Below, piece by piece: positions 9,012 through 19,207 of a stretch of 64,000 nt of DNA. Location of the stretch: positions 27,094,001 to 27,158,000 of the forward strand of contig NC_091047.1 in NCBI RefSeq assembly GCF_963966145.1, read 5' to 3'. Every line of letters begins with the position of its first letter. The stretch's first letter is position 1. Under the pieces are notes generated by a model, which saw only the letters and a list, made by a program, of their open reading frames with translations, ran no database searches and had not been told where the DNA came from. This DNA comes from Tenebrio molitor. Taxonomy: Eukaryota; Arthropoda; Insecta; Coleoptera; Tenebrionidae. Made by a program: the position numbers and the translations under genes.

Positions 9012-12000
9012 CTACATCGAACCGTCCGAATCCGACTCTGTTTCCGATGCCAAGTAGGGTTTTAAGTTCTTAACGTGCCAGCGACCTGCTGAGCGCCCCC
9101 CTGGCTCGTCGAGCTCGTACACGTTCAGTCCAACTCTTCGGGCTACCCGGAATGGCCCCTTAAACCGCTTGGCGAGTTTGGCACTGAAGTGTTCCGTGGA
9201 GTCCGTCGTGGGGTACTCCCGTTTCCACACTACGTCTCCGGCTTCGTACTGAGCATCGCGACCCTTTCTATCATACGCGTGTTTGGCGCGTTGTCTGGCT
9301 TGTTCCAGTTTCTTCGTGACGTCGTATCGAATCTCCGCCAACCTGTATCGCCGTTGTTGATCGTCCTCTGGTTCGTTCTCGTCGGAACCGCTTTCGGAGA
9401 GGGTGTCGCGTTCGCGTAATTGCGCATAACGTCTACCGTCGTCGATTACCTCTCGACCGAAATTTACGAAATTTGGCGTCTTCCTTGTGGTTTCGTGTTT
9501 CGCGGATCTTATCGCGCACGCCACCTTACTAAGTTGGGCGTCCCAGCGGCGTTGGTCGTCTTCAATGTAGGACATGATAAGTGTCTTCATGGTGCCGTTG
9601 ACCCGTTCGGTGGGGTTGTTCTGCGGAGTATAGAGTGAGTTAAAGTGAGGTTGAACGCCGTAATTCTCTAGGAATTCGTTAAATTCTCTGCTCCGGCCGA
9701 ACTGGATACCGTTGTCGACTATCATTATTTCCGGGACGCCAAACATGAGGAACACTCGTTCCTCTATCTCTGCGATTACTTTGCGGGCGGTCACCTGACG
9801 CATGGGCACGAATAGCGGGAACTTACTGAAGTAATCCACGATGACAAGGACGTACTCGTGCCCGTTCGTACTTCGTGGCAATGATCCAAAGAGGTCCGCG
9901 CTGACCAACTGCCAGGGTCTCGTGATGCGCGGTCTGGTGCCCATGAGGCCTGTTGGTAGCCGTCTTTCCACCTTTACCGAGGCACACGAACGACATTTGG
10001 AGATATAGCGCGCGACGTCGCTTCGCATCTTCGGCCACGTATACTGCTGGCGTAGTTTATGATAGGTTTTGTACACTCCAAGGTGTCCGCCTGTCCGCGC
10101 TTCGTCGTGATATCGTTGAAGCAGCTCGCGGCGCAAATGCGTCGGTACCACGATCTTCCAGCTTTCGGTTCGTTCGCCCAGATGGTCTTGGGCAGCGATT
10201 TTCTTGAAAATTTTATTCCCCTCCAAGCGAAAATTGGGGTATCGCAATGGGTTCGCGCGTATTTCCTGCGAGAGTCGGTCGAACCACGGGTCGCGTCCGA
10301 TCACGTGTTGATCTAGTGGGTCGGGAGCTATAGCGTGCACCTCTGGAATCGCACGACTGAGGCAATCCGAAACCACGTTATCTTTGCCTGGTCGGTGTTC
10401 GATTGTAAAGTCAAAATTCTGGAGTCGTAGGACCCAACGGCCCAGACGTCCTAGCGGGTCCTTGAGGGAATGCAACCACTTGAGTGCATAGCAGTCGGTC
10501 ACCACAGTGAACCGTGTGAACTCGAGATAGCACCGGAGCTTCTCGATCGCCGACACGACTCCTAGGCACTCTTTCTCGGTCGCCGAGAACTTCCTCTCTG
10601 CTTTAGAAAACGCTCGCGAAATGTAACATATCGCTCTCTCGCTTCCGTTTATCCGTTGCGTGAGTACGGCGCCCATTCCAACATCGCTCGCATCGCAGTG
10701 CACGATAAACGGTACTTCGAAATCGTGGCATACCAGAATTGGTGCTTGCACCAGAGCGTTCTGTAGATCGCGGAAGGCCTTGTCGCACTCCGGTGACCAC
10801 TTGAACCGAACGGGTTTCCGCGTGAGATTCACCAGAGGGTCGACGATAGTTGCGAAATTCGGCACGAACTTTAGGAACCACGTCAGCGTTCCAACCAATC
10901 GCCTTACTCCCCTCACGTCTTTCGGTCGCGGCATGTCTACAATGGCCTTAACCATCTCCGCGTCGATATTCAGCCCGGCTCGGTTGACGATATACCCCAA
11001 ATACTTTAGTTCCGGCTTGCAAAAGTTACATTTTTCCCGCTTTAAGACTAATCCAGCTCCTAGCAATCGTTTCAACACCTTTTCCCGCGTCTCTAGATGT
11101 TTTTCGAAGGTGTCTGTGACGATAATGATATCGTCCAGGTATCCGAATACATAAGGTTGAAGTTCTACATTGATTAGTTTGTCTATCAGGGTTTGAAAAG
11201 TGCCTGGCGCGCCATGGAGGCCGAAGGGCATACGGCAAAATTCGAAAATTCCTCTTCCGGGAAGGCTGAAAGCAGTGTACTTCCGTGAGCTTTCCTCCAC
11301 CGGAATCTGCCAATACGCGCTCCGAATGTCCAAAGTTGTTATAAAGCGCGCGTTACCCAGTTTTTCTAATATGTCCGTCATATTTGGGATTGGATACGCG
11401 GGTCGCTTAGATATCGCGTTGAGCTTCTGGTAGTTTACGACGAACCGTCGCGTGCCGTCTTTCTTGGGGATCATGAATGCCGGAGAGTTCCACTCACTCT
11501 CGCTTCGCCGAATAACACCGAGTCGGAGCATCTCTTTCCATTCCTTGTCCATCTCCCGTTGGACATAGGGACTAACCCGGTAGTTCCTAGATTGGACAGG
11601 TTTGACACCGTCCTTCAATTCGATCCTGTGCTCGATCAAACTAGTGCGCCCGAGCTCGACTCCATCGATTGCTTTGAAATAATGCGATATAGCCCGTTGA
11701 AGTGCTTGTTGATGGTGTGCGCTCAAGTCGTCCCAAGACTGCACGCTGTTGATGGAGCACAGTTTCGGTCCGCTGCCGTCCGTATCGTCGGCCAAAGAGA
11801 ACTTCAGGTCCCGAATATTTGGAAGTAAACCGAATTTCCGCCAGAATTCGCGGCCTAACATCAGTTCGTATCGTACCGACGGAATAACAAGAACGTCGAT
11901 GATACAGCATTTTCCCTTAACATTGAAAGGGGTCGGTATGGTCCCGGCGCAGTTTACGGTGGTGTTATCCGCCAGTGCACAACTCGTAGTAGCGCTCTCT

Positions 12001-12314
12001 CTTAACTCCAGGCCGAGGGCCTTTAGCTTTCGACACCCCTCGTGGTTCACGATCACATGTGAAGCTCCGCTATCCAGCATCCCGTAAAACTTCATCCCGA
12101 TTACCTCTACAGGCATATAAATGGCGTCATCGCCCCTAAAACTACTTAACATTAAGTTTAGCGTGGCGCCGAACACGTCGTCGGTGTCGCCGTTGGGAGG
12201 TAAGGTCCGACGCTCCGTTACCTCCCCTCGCCGTTTCCCGAAGGTTTCGCAGTGCATTCTTGTTTCCTTGGGCATTCTCTGGACATGTGTCCCTCCTTGC
12301 CACACCGATAGCAC
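9012..12314 (-). CDS. pol: Gypsy Pol: protease, RT, RNase H, integrase
   Basis: The 1100-aa open frame copies element RNA to DNA and inserts it. The aspartic protease motif LDSGAS is at 80-85. Reverse transcriptase spans about 230-440, with FVVNYQKLN at 291-299, TTLDIRSAYWQI at 326-337 and the catalytic YLDD at 392-395. RNase H spans about 535-655 (D541, E580, D607). Integrase has an HHCC finger (H736, H744, C774, C777), catalytic D807, D867 and E903 with 35 residues between the last two, and a GPF/Y-like segment near 1053-1067. The first 40 residues overlap the zinc-knuckle frame, and the frame needs no ATG of its own because it is most likely entered by -1 frameshifting at 12233-12239. No stop interrupts it, so the protein may still be made if Gag-frame translation reaches it. 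No chromodomain was seen. Confidence 0.95.
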   Translation of the reverse strand: MLSVWQGGTHVQRMPKETRMHCETFGKRRGEVTERRTLPPNGDTDDVFGATLNLMLSSFRGDDAIYMPVEVIGMKFYGMLDSGASHVIVNHEGCRKLKALGLELRESATTSCALADNTTVNCAGTIPTPFNVKGKCCIIDVLVIPSVRYELMLGREFWRKFGLLPNIRDLKFSLADDTDGSGPKLCSINSVQSWDDLSAHHQQALQRAISHYFKAIDGVELGRTSLIEHRIELKDGVKPVQSRNYRVSPYVQREMDKEWKEMLRLGVIRRSESEWNSPAFMIPKKDGTRRFVVNYQKLNAISKRPAYPIPNMTDILEKLGNARFITTLDIRSAYWQIPVEESSRKYTAFSLPGRGIFEFCRMPFGLHGAPGTFQTLIDKLINVELQPYVFGYLDDIIIVTDTFEKHLETREKVLKRLLGAGLVLKREKCNFCKPELKYLGYIVNRAGLNIDAEMVKAIVDMPRPKDVRGVRRLVGTLTWFLKFVPNFATIVDPLVNLTRKPVRFKWSPECDKAFRDLQNALVQAPILVCHDFEVPFIVHCDASDVGMGAVLTQRINGSERAICYISRAFSKAERKFSATEKECLGVVSAIEKLRCYLEFTRFTVVTDCYALKWLHSLKDPLGRLGRWVLRLQNFDFTIEHRPGKDNVVSDCLSRAIPEVHAIAPDPLDQHVIGRDPWFDRLSQEIRANPLRYPNFRLEGNKIFKKIAAQDHLGERTESWKIVVPTHLRRELLQRYHDEARTGGHLGVYKTYHKLRQQYTWPKMRSDVARYISKCRSCASVKVERRLPTGLMGTRPRITRPWQLVSADLFGSLPRSTNGHEYVLVIVDYFSKFPLFVPMRQVTARKVIAEIEERVFLMFGVPEIMIVDNGIQFGRSREFNEFLENYGVQPHFNSLYTPQNNPTERVNGTMKTLIMSYIEDDQRRWDAQLSKVACAIRSAKHETTRKTPNFVNFGREVIDDGRRYAQLRERDTLSESGSDENEPEDDQQRRYRLAEIRYDVTKKLEQARQRAKHAYDRKGRDAQYEAGDVVWKREYPTTDSTEHFSAKLAKRFKGPFRVARRVGLNVYELDEPGGRSAGRWHVKNLKPYLASETESDSDGSM
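12195..12239 (-). promoter_or_regulatory. -1 programmed frameshift site with hairpin, gag to pol
   Basis: On the minus strand the heptamer G GGA AAC (12239-12233) is in the zinc-knuckle frame in exactly the X XXY YYZ phase. A 6-base spacer follows (12232-12227). Then comes a perfect 9-bp stem, GGGAGGTAA pairing with TTACCTCCC (12226-12218 and 12203-12195), with a 14-base loop. The Gag stop codon TAA lies inside the first stem arm. A -1 slip here reads straight into the pol frame, as checked codon by codon. Confidence 0.85.
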
Positions 12315-12526
12315 GTTACCGTGTTGCGCTTCCGTTCGGGTTCGTGGTTCGGGGTTTTCGCCTTTCCCCTCGCGAACTTTTCCACGTTTAGGCGCGTATC
12401 GTCAAGGCGGTCGCAATAATTGATTAACTGTTGTATCGTATTGATGTCTTTATCCCAGAGTTTTTCCTGGTAATAGGGTCGAATGTTGCGTCGGTAAGAA
12501 GTGTGCCCTGTGATTGAATCGCGCAA
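12218..12526 (-). pseudogene. gag: Gag nucleocapsid segment, out of frame with upstream gag
   Basis: The open piece carries one retroviral-type zinc knuckle, CYRCGKEGHMSREC (C-x2-C-x4-H-x4-C), preceded by a basic stretch (KPNHEPERKR-like) typical of nucleocapsid. It overlaps the upstream gag frame at 12450-12526 but is in a different phase. In related elements the two are one continuous Gag, so an indel between about 12450 and 12526 has split it. It ends at 12218, 97 bases inside the pol frame, which is where the frameshift signal acts. As it stands, Gag made from 13325 would stop before reaching the knuckle and the slip site. Confidence 0.8.
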
Positions 12527-13325
12527 TGAAAATGGTGGCCGATTCGTCGGGTGACTGTTTAAACTGTTTCAGGCGTTCGAGGGCTGTTTCTTCGTAATCG
12601 CGTGGTAGGAACTCTTTTCTCAGTTTCCTGCAAAAATCGCTCCACGTCCGTACGTCGCCCTCAACGAGACGGTACCATTCGCGCGCTTCGCCTGTGAGAA
12701 GGTGTTTCCTACCGTGCATTACCTCGTGCTCGGTAATGTTCAAAATTTCCATTTGGTCCTCCACCTCCTGGATGAACCCGAACACGGCGGTTTCGTCGCG
12801 TATCGATCCGTTGAAATGGATCTTCCATTTGAATACCGGCTGACTGTCACCTTCGTAAACGCGCACGACTTCGTACGAGGCGTTTTGGCGCTCCTCGCGA
12901 GTTTTGACCGGCGCGGGGTTCCGCACGAATTTCGCTTTCGCCGCGAACTTCTTCGAGACGTCCTCGAGCTGTGCTTTCAGCTCTCCGGTTTCCTCGCTAT
13001 ACATCTGAGCAGTATGTGCCATCGCATCTACTCTTCTTTGATAGTGCCAGAGCTTGACCTGTACCAAAGGGATCGACTGTCGCGTAATCACGGCTTTCAC
13101 GAGCTTCGCAATCTCCTCAACTCCGTTCGAGCAGTTCGCAAATTCCGCTTCCGGTGTGATCGCCGGTGACGACAGGGGTGTTACATCTATCTCGGCCAAT
13201 GTCAAACCCTGCAGATTTTTAACTAGGTCGTCTGTCGAATTTTCCTCCGACACCGTCGAATCTCGCAGTTCGAGTTCGTAAGTTAATTCGTTCCGTGACA
13301 GTAAGCTGTAGTCTAATTCGTCCAT
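12450..13325 (-). CDS. gag: Gypsy Gag, N-terminal and capsid part (truncated)
   Basis: The frame starts at the ATG at 13325 and runs 291 codons to a stop at 12450. Gag builds the cytoplasmic particle that packages the element RNA. Residues about 170-275 have the capsid-like pattern of Ty3/Gypsy Gag: WKIHFNGS, then VEDQMEILNITEHEVM, LLTGEAREWYR and FCRKLRKEFLP. An acidic N-terminus precedes it. The last residues after ARFNHRAHFLP are out-of-frame sequence caused by the nearby indel. The start choice rests on the ATG and on the open leader ending here. Confidence 0.85.
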   Translation of the reverse strand: MDELDYSLLSRNELTYELELRDSTVSEENSTDDLVKNLQGLTLAEIDVTPLSSPAITPEAEFANCSNGVEEIAKLVKAVITRQSIPLVQVKLWHYQRRVDAMAHTAQMYSEETGELKAQLEDVSKKFAAKAKFVRNPAPVKTREERQNASYEVVRVYEGDSQPVFKWKIHFNGSIRDETAVFGFIQEVEDQMEILNITEHEVMHGRKHLLTGEAREWYRLVEGDVRTWSDFCRKLRKEFLPRDYEETALERLKQFKQSPDESATIFIARFNHRAHFLPTQHSTLLPGKTLG

Positions 13326-14569
13326 GTTCTCGCGTTTGATAAGAACCCGAAAAGTTTTTTGTCAATCCTTGACCTCGGTACGAAATTTTCCGTCTTTCGA
13401 TTTGGTCGTTCTTTTCTAATCTTCCTTTCTCGTCACGCGCGCGGGTAGAGAGAGAGAGAAATCCCGAGACGATATTGCAAAAACTTGTAAACACTCCTTA
13501 TCTCCCGATGTGCTGCTGTGTAGCCGATGCTATCACAACCGAGCACAAATTTCTGAAACGGCACAACGAAAAATTTGAAAGTTTGTCAACATCGGTGGGT
13601 CAAGTCTGAGAGTCGCTGGAAACCCTTCGGCGCGCTTTTCGCCCGCGTCCCACGTCGATGATTGTGCGTTCGTTCCCCCGAGCTACGAAATCCAAAAGAA
13701 AACCGGCGACCTCGTCGTCAAAAACCGACTTATTTCCCAGGACGGTACGATATTATGGTGAAAGATCTTCTTCGTCGCGTGGACGGCGCGAAGATCTAGA
13801 GCAAGAGCAAGGAACCAAATCCGCATCAACGCATTCGACCACTCTCGGCCTTCCGTGCGTGAGGTCCTAAATCCGCCGCAGCGCTATGGCGACGAGTTCC
13901 CCGACCGTTCAACCTTCGGCCCTCCTGAGGACGCTCGACCCTACATGAACCTCACCACGATTCTCCCTCTTTCGCCCCGGACCGTCCGCGCACCACGCCG
14001 ACGACCACGCTACCGTCCTCTGGGTCCTCAATCTTGACGACACGACGTCCGAAAACACAACGTTCGCCCTTTGCGAACTAGAAACTCCTCGGGTTTACGA
14101 AACGCAACAACCGGACAAAAGATGGAAAACGCAAAAACGCAACGACTCACTTGTTGTCCCCCAGATGTTGACTGCGCGACCGTTCGCTCTTCAACGGCGA
14201 GCCGAGCCGGTGTATACAAAAAAAAATCGCGAAAGTGACCTGCCGCACTCCCAACCAACCTCCCGATTACTCCTTTTTTTGAATGACGAGGCCTCACCTA
14301 TCTTCGTCTAAGGTCTCAAATTCCCGTAGCTCGTTTCCTTCCCTCAGGAACTCCAAGTCCACGCTAAGTGAATCTACCGCGCGCTGTCTCCAGCCTCCGA
14401 CACCTCTCCCGGTCCTCCCAGACGCTAGCACGGGCGGGCGGGCTGACAATCCGCGATGCAGATCGTCCCAGTCGATCTTCGCTGAAATTTCACGTCCTAT
14501 CAATTTACAGTAAATTCCTAGTTGTCCCTCTTTCAGAGCTACGCAGCGTCCTAAGTGGGCTTAAATAAT
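13326..14569 (-). other. Gypsy 5' leader
   Basis: This is 1.24 kb between the primer site and gag. It is long for a Gypsy leader. No convincing ORF was seen in either strand; small frames at 13658-14037 and 14028-14503 match nothing known. It contains GA-rich microsatellite-like bases at 13441-13465. Confidence 0.6.
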
Positions 14570-14590
14570 GATTTACCGGCCGATGCACCA
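14570..14590 (-). other. Primer binding site for tRNA-Gly
   Basis: On the minus strand, two bases after the LTR end, TGGTGCATCGGCCGGTAAAT begins. Its complement matches the well-known 3' end of tRNA-Gly(GCC) including CCA, apart from about two mismatches at the far end. Confidence 0.8.
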
Positions 14591-14592
14591 GA

Positions 14593-15210
14593 TGTTACAA
14601 CCCTTCTTATTGAGAAGCCCAGGGTTTGTACATAACGCTGTGTAACTCCGCAGGGGGGGGGGGGGGAAATAGTTTTACTCTTGTGCTTGATTTAATGATA
14701 TATTGTTCAGCTGATTTTCATATGATTCACACTGTGGATCGCTGGGTTTCCGGTGCTGGGTCGCAGGTGGACAGCTCCGTGCTCGCCCGGAGCAGTCTCC
14801 GGCTAGGGTTGATGTCGGGGCTGGATGATGTGGGCCGGTGGCCTTGATTGCTGCTGCGTGATGGGTCCAGATGGACCTGGGGGAGGAAACGGCGTCTCTC
14901 GTCCCCGGTGGTGATACTGCTGACGGTGAAGCTCTTCGGTCTGGTGACCCCCCCTTGATCCGCTCAACGGCGATATATGCTACGAGTGTCCCAGGGTTGA
15001 TCCGCACGACGGCGAAGACGCAAACCTTTTTCCCGGATTTTGTCACTAATATCCTGGGACACTAATTCGCGGCGGGTCTACCGTTGATGTACTTTGTGCC
15101 GACAGTGTTCAAGTGACCAAATCTCTCTCTCCCCCACGCTGACCCGTCATTTGCCCTCACCAACCGTCGTACGATGGTCCTAATGTGGTGGTACATTAGA
15201 CCTCGTAACA
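14593..15210 (-). repeat. Gypsy 5' LTR
   Basis: The 618-bp LTR is bounded by the 6-bp inverted ends TGTTAC and GTAACA. It is a direct repeat of 8131-8737 with about eight substitutions, and carries a 14-base G run near its plus-strand left edge (14653). The bases after 15210 are GTATG; no copy of this is found outside the other LTR. Confidence 0.93.
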
Positions 15211-15690
15211 GTATGTATTTCTAACTCCCTTCAGTTACTAATAAAAACTAATTTGTCTAAATACATTTCTGGTCAAGAACCCTTTGAGAAACATTTTGTT
15301 TTTGTCACGTGTGTCATAAGTTACACAGTGTCAGACGTTCAAGTTTAACCTCAAAATTTTTTTAGAACGGTTTAATGAACTGAGCAAAAAGCGTTTATTT
15401 TCGCAACGGTTGTAAGATCAACGATAGGTGGTCCTATTCCAGTAGTTGTTATTGGTTATAAACAATTTCAGGAGTCTTTAGATCGTGTTGTGAAATTGTT
15501 ACTGCAGACTGGAAGACAGAAGTTGATGCAGTTGAGGACATTGTGGAAAGAAAACTACAAACTTTCCTCCACCATTTATCTCACCAAGTGAATCTTTCTG
15601 TAAAAATGTGCAACACAATATTAAAAAATGATTTACAATACTTACATACTTACCCCATGACTTATGTTGCGGAACTGTTAGTTTTTTTAA
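15211..15690. other. Flank of the Gypsy element, probably 5' part of a dead DNA transposon
   Basis: No intact gene. The bases from about 15480 lead into the transposase remnant that starts near 15690 and are probably its N-terminal region, too decayed to read. Confidence 0.35.
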
Positions 15691-16130
15691 ACACTCAATG
15701 ATGATACCGCCCCAAACAAAAATTTTTTTACTGATGAAACTTGGTCTGATAAGACAGGATAATGTGAATTCACAAAAATGCGAACATGGAGTGCAGGAAA
15801 CCTCACTTGTATGTTGAGTACAATCCATATCACCGCAAGAAAACGAAATTAAGATAGTGGGTAATAATTTTTGGTTACATAACTACAGCTCGGTATAAGG
15901 AGGAAATCATACAACCATTTTTTGGAGAATTGCTTGATGAAGAGCTGCAAGGGGGATATTGTCAACACAATGGAACAATACTTCATTGTACAACACTTTG
16001 GATGCCCTGAGATAATTTTTTGAGAATCGGATCATCAGTTGAATTACAGAAATTTCATGGCGCCCACGTTCATGTGACGATTTATATCCTGGCTTTACTT
16101 AAAAATACCATTCTACGCCAGTTAGCAATT
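15690..16130 (+). pseudogene. Decayed DDE transposase of the Tc1/mariner group
   Basis: Pieces in several plus-strand frames line up in the order seen in IS630/mariner-type transposases. FTDETW near 15735 carries the first catalytic aspartate region. MRTWSAGN near 15780 corresponds to the usual RxWSAxN step. EEIIQPFFGELLDEELQGG near 15900-15955 precedes a QHNG-T-HCT motif in place of QDGATAH. Many stops and frame shifts make it non-functional, and the catalytic aspartate of QDG reads as asparagine. It is not the same subfamily as the copies at 0.5 and 51 kb. No ends were identified. Confidence 0.6.
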
Positions 16131-16233
16131 TGAATGATTTAAGATAATGGAATAAAAAACAGAATCAGAATAAGTAATGAAGAAGGTAGTGGACACTTCC
16201 AAAACTTTTTACAATAATAGTTATTTACACTAC

Positions 16234-16281
16234 GAATTGCATGTTCGGCCACGACGCGCAGCGGAGTGGTCGATGCAATTC
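16234..16281. repeat. Short palindrome with GC core (P1)
   Basis: Arms GAATTGCAT and ATGCAATTC, with inner GGCCAC and GTGGTC, flank the core GACGCGCAGCGGAG. It is one of eight such structures; see the findings. Confidence 0.6.
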
Positions 16282-16514
16282 AAGTGAACAAAAGCGGCCT
16301 TACTCTCGAGTGTTGTATTTGGTTTTGTTCGATACCAGACATAACTCCTTAGAAAATGAGTCTGTAACTTTATATTCAAAATTTTAAATAAAATTAAAAT
16401 AAAATAAATAAATCACATTTTCGGAGAGATCTGTTGCTATGGAAAAAAATAAAATACAAAATAAACAAAGTTTTGCAAAGTCAATAAAGTGATTGTGCAC
16501 ACCACGTTGTCGAA

Positions 16515-16995
16515 ATGGATGACGAAGAATTCTGTGTTCCTGATGACGTCCTGGAAGAGGCAAGTGCCGCGAAGTACCAAATGGTGCCTACGAAATCAAA
16601 ATTACGATACCAGAAAGAATTGGAAATATTTACACAATGGCAGACCGAGATCAAGGGAAAAGACGAAAGCAGCATCAGCGCGGTTATTCAATGTTGAAGA
16701 GTACACTGTTTCTATTTCAAAACGTTTATATCTCCAGGTATCCAGGTAAGAGGTTTTTTTAATAAGCTATTAGTTGTTTTAATATAATAAATTGTACAGG
16801 TTCAACAGTCTCACCTCCTTTTTGAAAACAAAATGTAGAAACTATCAGCCGAAAAAAGCTACAACTTCTTCAAGAAACGATGTTTGCAAGTTTTTACTGG
16901 AAGCGGCGGACCAAGAGTGGATCCTTCAGAAAGTTGTACTGATGATGGACATATTCGGTGGCCGTCGTGATTAATTATGTAAAGTGATGAATTTT
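16515..16995 (+). pseudogene. Crypton tyrosine recombinase pseudogene, cut short
   Basis: This is a paralog of the intact gene at 17796-19042. Exon 1 starts at the ATG at 16515 (MDDEEFCVPDDVLEEAS, compared with MEIFVPEDVLEEAQ in the intact gene) and continues out of frame with SMLKST and YISR, after an internal deletion of about 25 residues. A GT at about 16737 and an AG before 16801 mark an intron at the same place as in the intact gene. Exon 2 reads FNSLTSFLK to VVLMMDIFGGRRD, then breaks by frameshift at the first catalytic-arginine region. The TIR element starting at 17000 removes everything downstream, and no remainder was found beyond 19662. Confidence 0.8.
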
Positions 16996-17675
16996 TATAC
17001 AGTGAGTTTTTTTTAAGACTGGCCATAGGGTTTTACAAGCTACATTTTTCAACCCCCTGTTAACTTTTGTCCTCATGAAAATATTCAACCCAGTTTTGTA
17101 GTAAAGTTGTGGGATATGATAATGTATTGAAACAATTTCAATTTAATAACCAGAATCAAGGAATAAGTTATAGCAAAAAGACATTTTTTGAATTCCGTTT
17201 GCTTTAATTTTAAATTTTCAGTAGGCTAAAATTTCACCTGACATTTGTAATTTTGATATGTAATTGATTATGTGATTGCTTAACTGCCTCTGGAGGCCAT
17301 TTTGAACATTTCATTTAATTTTTATTAAAGTAAAGAAACTTGTTATAACATAAATAATGAATCTATCGTTATAAAATGTAAAATTACACTATCCCACCTC
17401 CACCCGGCGGCACGGCAATTTTGCCGGAGTACATACACTATTACGGATATTACTATCAAGTAATAGTGCAGTGCTTATCAACATAATTACCGGCGTCTCG
17501 CCTCCGCATTTTGACTTTGTTGTGTATTATGTTCTGTGTCAATGTTAAGGAACTTCCTCACGATGTGACATGAGTATAATAATATACCTTTATCCAATAT
17601 TCAATAGTAATATCGTGTTTTACTAGTTAGTTTTAATTAAGTAAACTGGGCTATAACTAGTCTGTTTGTTATAAC

Positions 17676-17722
17676 CCACGTTGTCATTAGCTCCGTGGGT
17701 TATTAACATCCATAACCCATTG
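17676..17722. promoter_or_regulatory. Half-site cluster, left end of the Crypton
   Basis: GTTATAACCCACG, CCGTGGGTTATTAA and CATAACCCAT lie within 47 bases, the same motif as the right-end cluster. They are about 85-130 bases inside the element's left edge. Confidence 0.6.
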
Positions 17723-17795
17723 TTTATCTTATAGGATGAAATAAAATTTAGGTACATATTCTGAACACTTTATTAAAGATACATCAAATTTGAAA

Positions 17796-19042
17796 TTATT
17801 TTTCAGAATTCTGTGCAAAATAAAAATGAACATTTGAAAGTGAACCGTGAAAGTGAATTCCAGCAATCTCTCTGGACTCAACGACTTGCGAATCAGAAGC
17901 TTCATGTTTTAATATTACAGAATCACCTGTACTTGTGCTGGCCACCGAATTCTCATGGTATATTTTTTCACCTTGAAACAAATGTTTTGGTTAAAGTTTT
18001 ATGTAATCTTAATTTTAAAATTTAAAATAGAAAATATAGCTAACCTGGCAAATCATTGAAAGATGTATTGATTCCTATAATTGCCTTTGCTATCTTTATT
18101 TTACTGTTGTTTGAATCGGCAACATATTCTTCAGCTGTTTTAGAAGATTGCCATCCACCATGTCTTTTAAGATTAATGATATCTGCTCCACCTTCTGCAA
18201 GTAACGTAGTGGAGGATCGCTTTAAGCTATGACCTGTGTAGGTTTCAGGGTGCTCTAATTTCAGGTACGATGCGATAACATTGGGAATGCTTGCAATTTT
18301 ATTAATTCCTACTGATTGAACGATGCATTTGCCATTTGCATAACGTAGAAAGAGTCTATTATGTTTGATGTTGGCTGGACGAAGAGAAATATACTTCTGA
18401 TATAAAGCAATGGGATCTGCTGAACAACCTTCTTTAACAATGACGAACCGACGAGGTTTGTCCGTTTTCGTCATCGGTATATCTATGCTTAAATATGTAC
18501 CAACCTCTGTAACATCATCTACACTCATTTTTACCAACTCGTCGCATCGACACGCTCCAAATATGCCCATTATTAAAACAATCTTCATCATTAGGTACTC
18601 GTTGTTATCAGCTTCACCCAAAAACTTATCAATATGTGTAATTTCAAGAACATTTGCTTTTTTTGCTCTATGATTGGAAGATTTTCTCTTCAAAAACGCT
18701 TGTAACTTGGAAAATCTGAAATGTTTTATGGCTTAAAGAAAGCACTGCTTCTAACAGAATCACTTACCTCGATATATCCTCTTTTTCCTCAATCTTGAAA
18801 GTACTTTTTAGCATAGAGTACTTACACCATAAAGAGGACCCCACACAGGTATCAGAAAGGGTTCGAAAATAAGTCAGAAGAATGTCCTCGTTTGTTCCAC
18901 GAACTCCTCTTGCTTTTCTCCAGGTAACAAAGTGGGCAAATTGCTTTTCATACTTTTCACGCGACTTTGCCGGTAGTAAATTACCAGCCACTTCTTGAGC
19001 CTCTTCTAACACATCTTCTGGCACAAATATTTCCATTTTCAT
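17796..19042 (-). CDS. Crypton tyrosine recombinase, three exons, intact
   Basis: Exons are 19042-18768, 18715-18045 and 17971-17796. The introns (52 and 73 bp) have GTAAGT/TTTCAG and GTTAGC/TTTCAAG borders, and the spliced length of 1122 bases gives 373 aa with no stop. The protein would cut and rejoin DNA through a tyrosine to move the element. Catalytic positions by motif: R148 in the GACRCDEL box, H254 in GHSLKRSS, H277 and W280 in KRHGGW, and nucleophile Y289 in AEEYV. The second box arginine position reads K257 with R258 next to it, unlike the usual HxxR. The last 55 residues end in an IHFHGSLSNVHFYF tail. ATG 19036 is an alternative start. AATAAA on the minus strand lies about 22 bases after the stop. 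Cryptons with this domain are known in insects; this copy appears potentially functional. Confidence 0.88.
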
Positions 19043-19207
19043 GCCTTGTTTGTTGTTTATAAACAAATAACATCGCAACGGTTGTCATGTTTGACTTAAA
19101 ATACACACTAGATTCATTAATCATCATAACCGAACACGGGAGCAGATTTTCGTTAATAATGTTATTATCTAAAATTTTTTGGAATATTGGATAAAACGTT
19201 GTATGGC

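Larger units (their letters stand above)
8131..15210 (-). mobile_element. Gypsy (Ty3-like) LTR retrotransposon, nearly complete
   Basis: The 7.08-kb element lies on the minus strand. In its own direction: 5' LTR 15210-14593, tRNA-Gly primer site 14590-14570, leader, gag from 13325, NC zinc knuckle, -1 frameshift signal at 12239-12195, pol to 9012, polypurine tract 8751-8738, 3' LTR 8737-8131. No env-like ORF lies in the 275 bases between pol and the 3' LTR. The two LTRs differ by only about eight substitutions plus a poly-G length change in about 607 bases, so the insertion is fairly young. Two defects are visible: a frame break in gag near 12450-12526, and loss of the outermost bases of the 3' LTR with no visible target duplication. 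Confidence 0.93.

Noticed and set aside
9189..12423. Many plus-strand and alternate-frame ORFs of 60-160 codons
   Set aside because: They are shadows of the 1100-codon pol frame, which carries all protease, RT, RNase H and integrase motifs.
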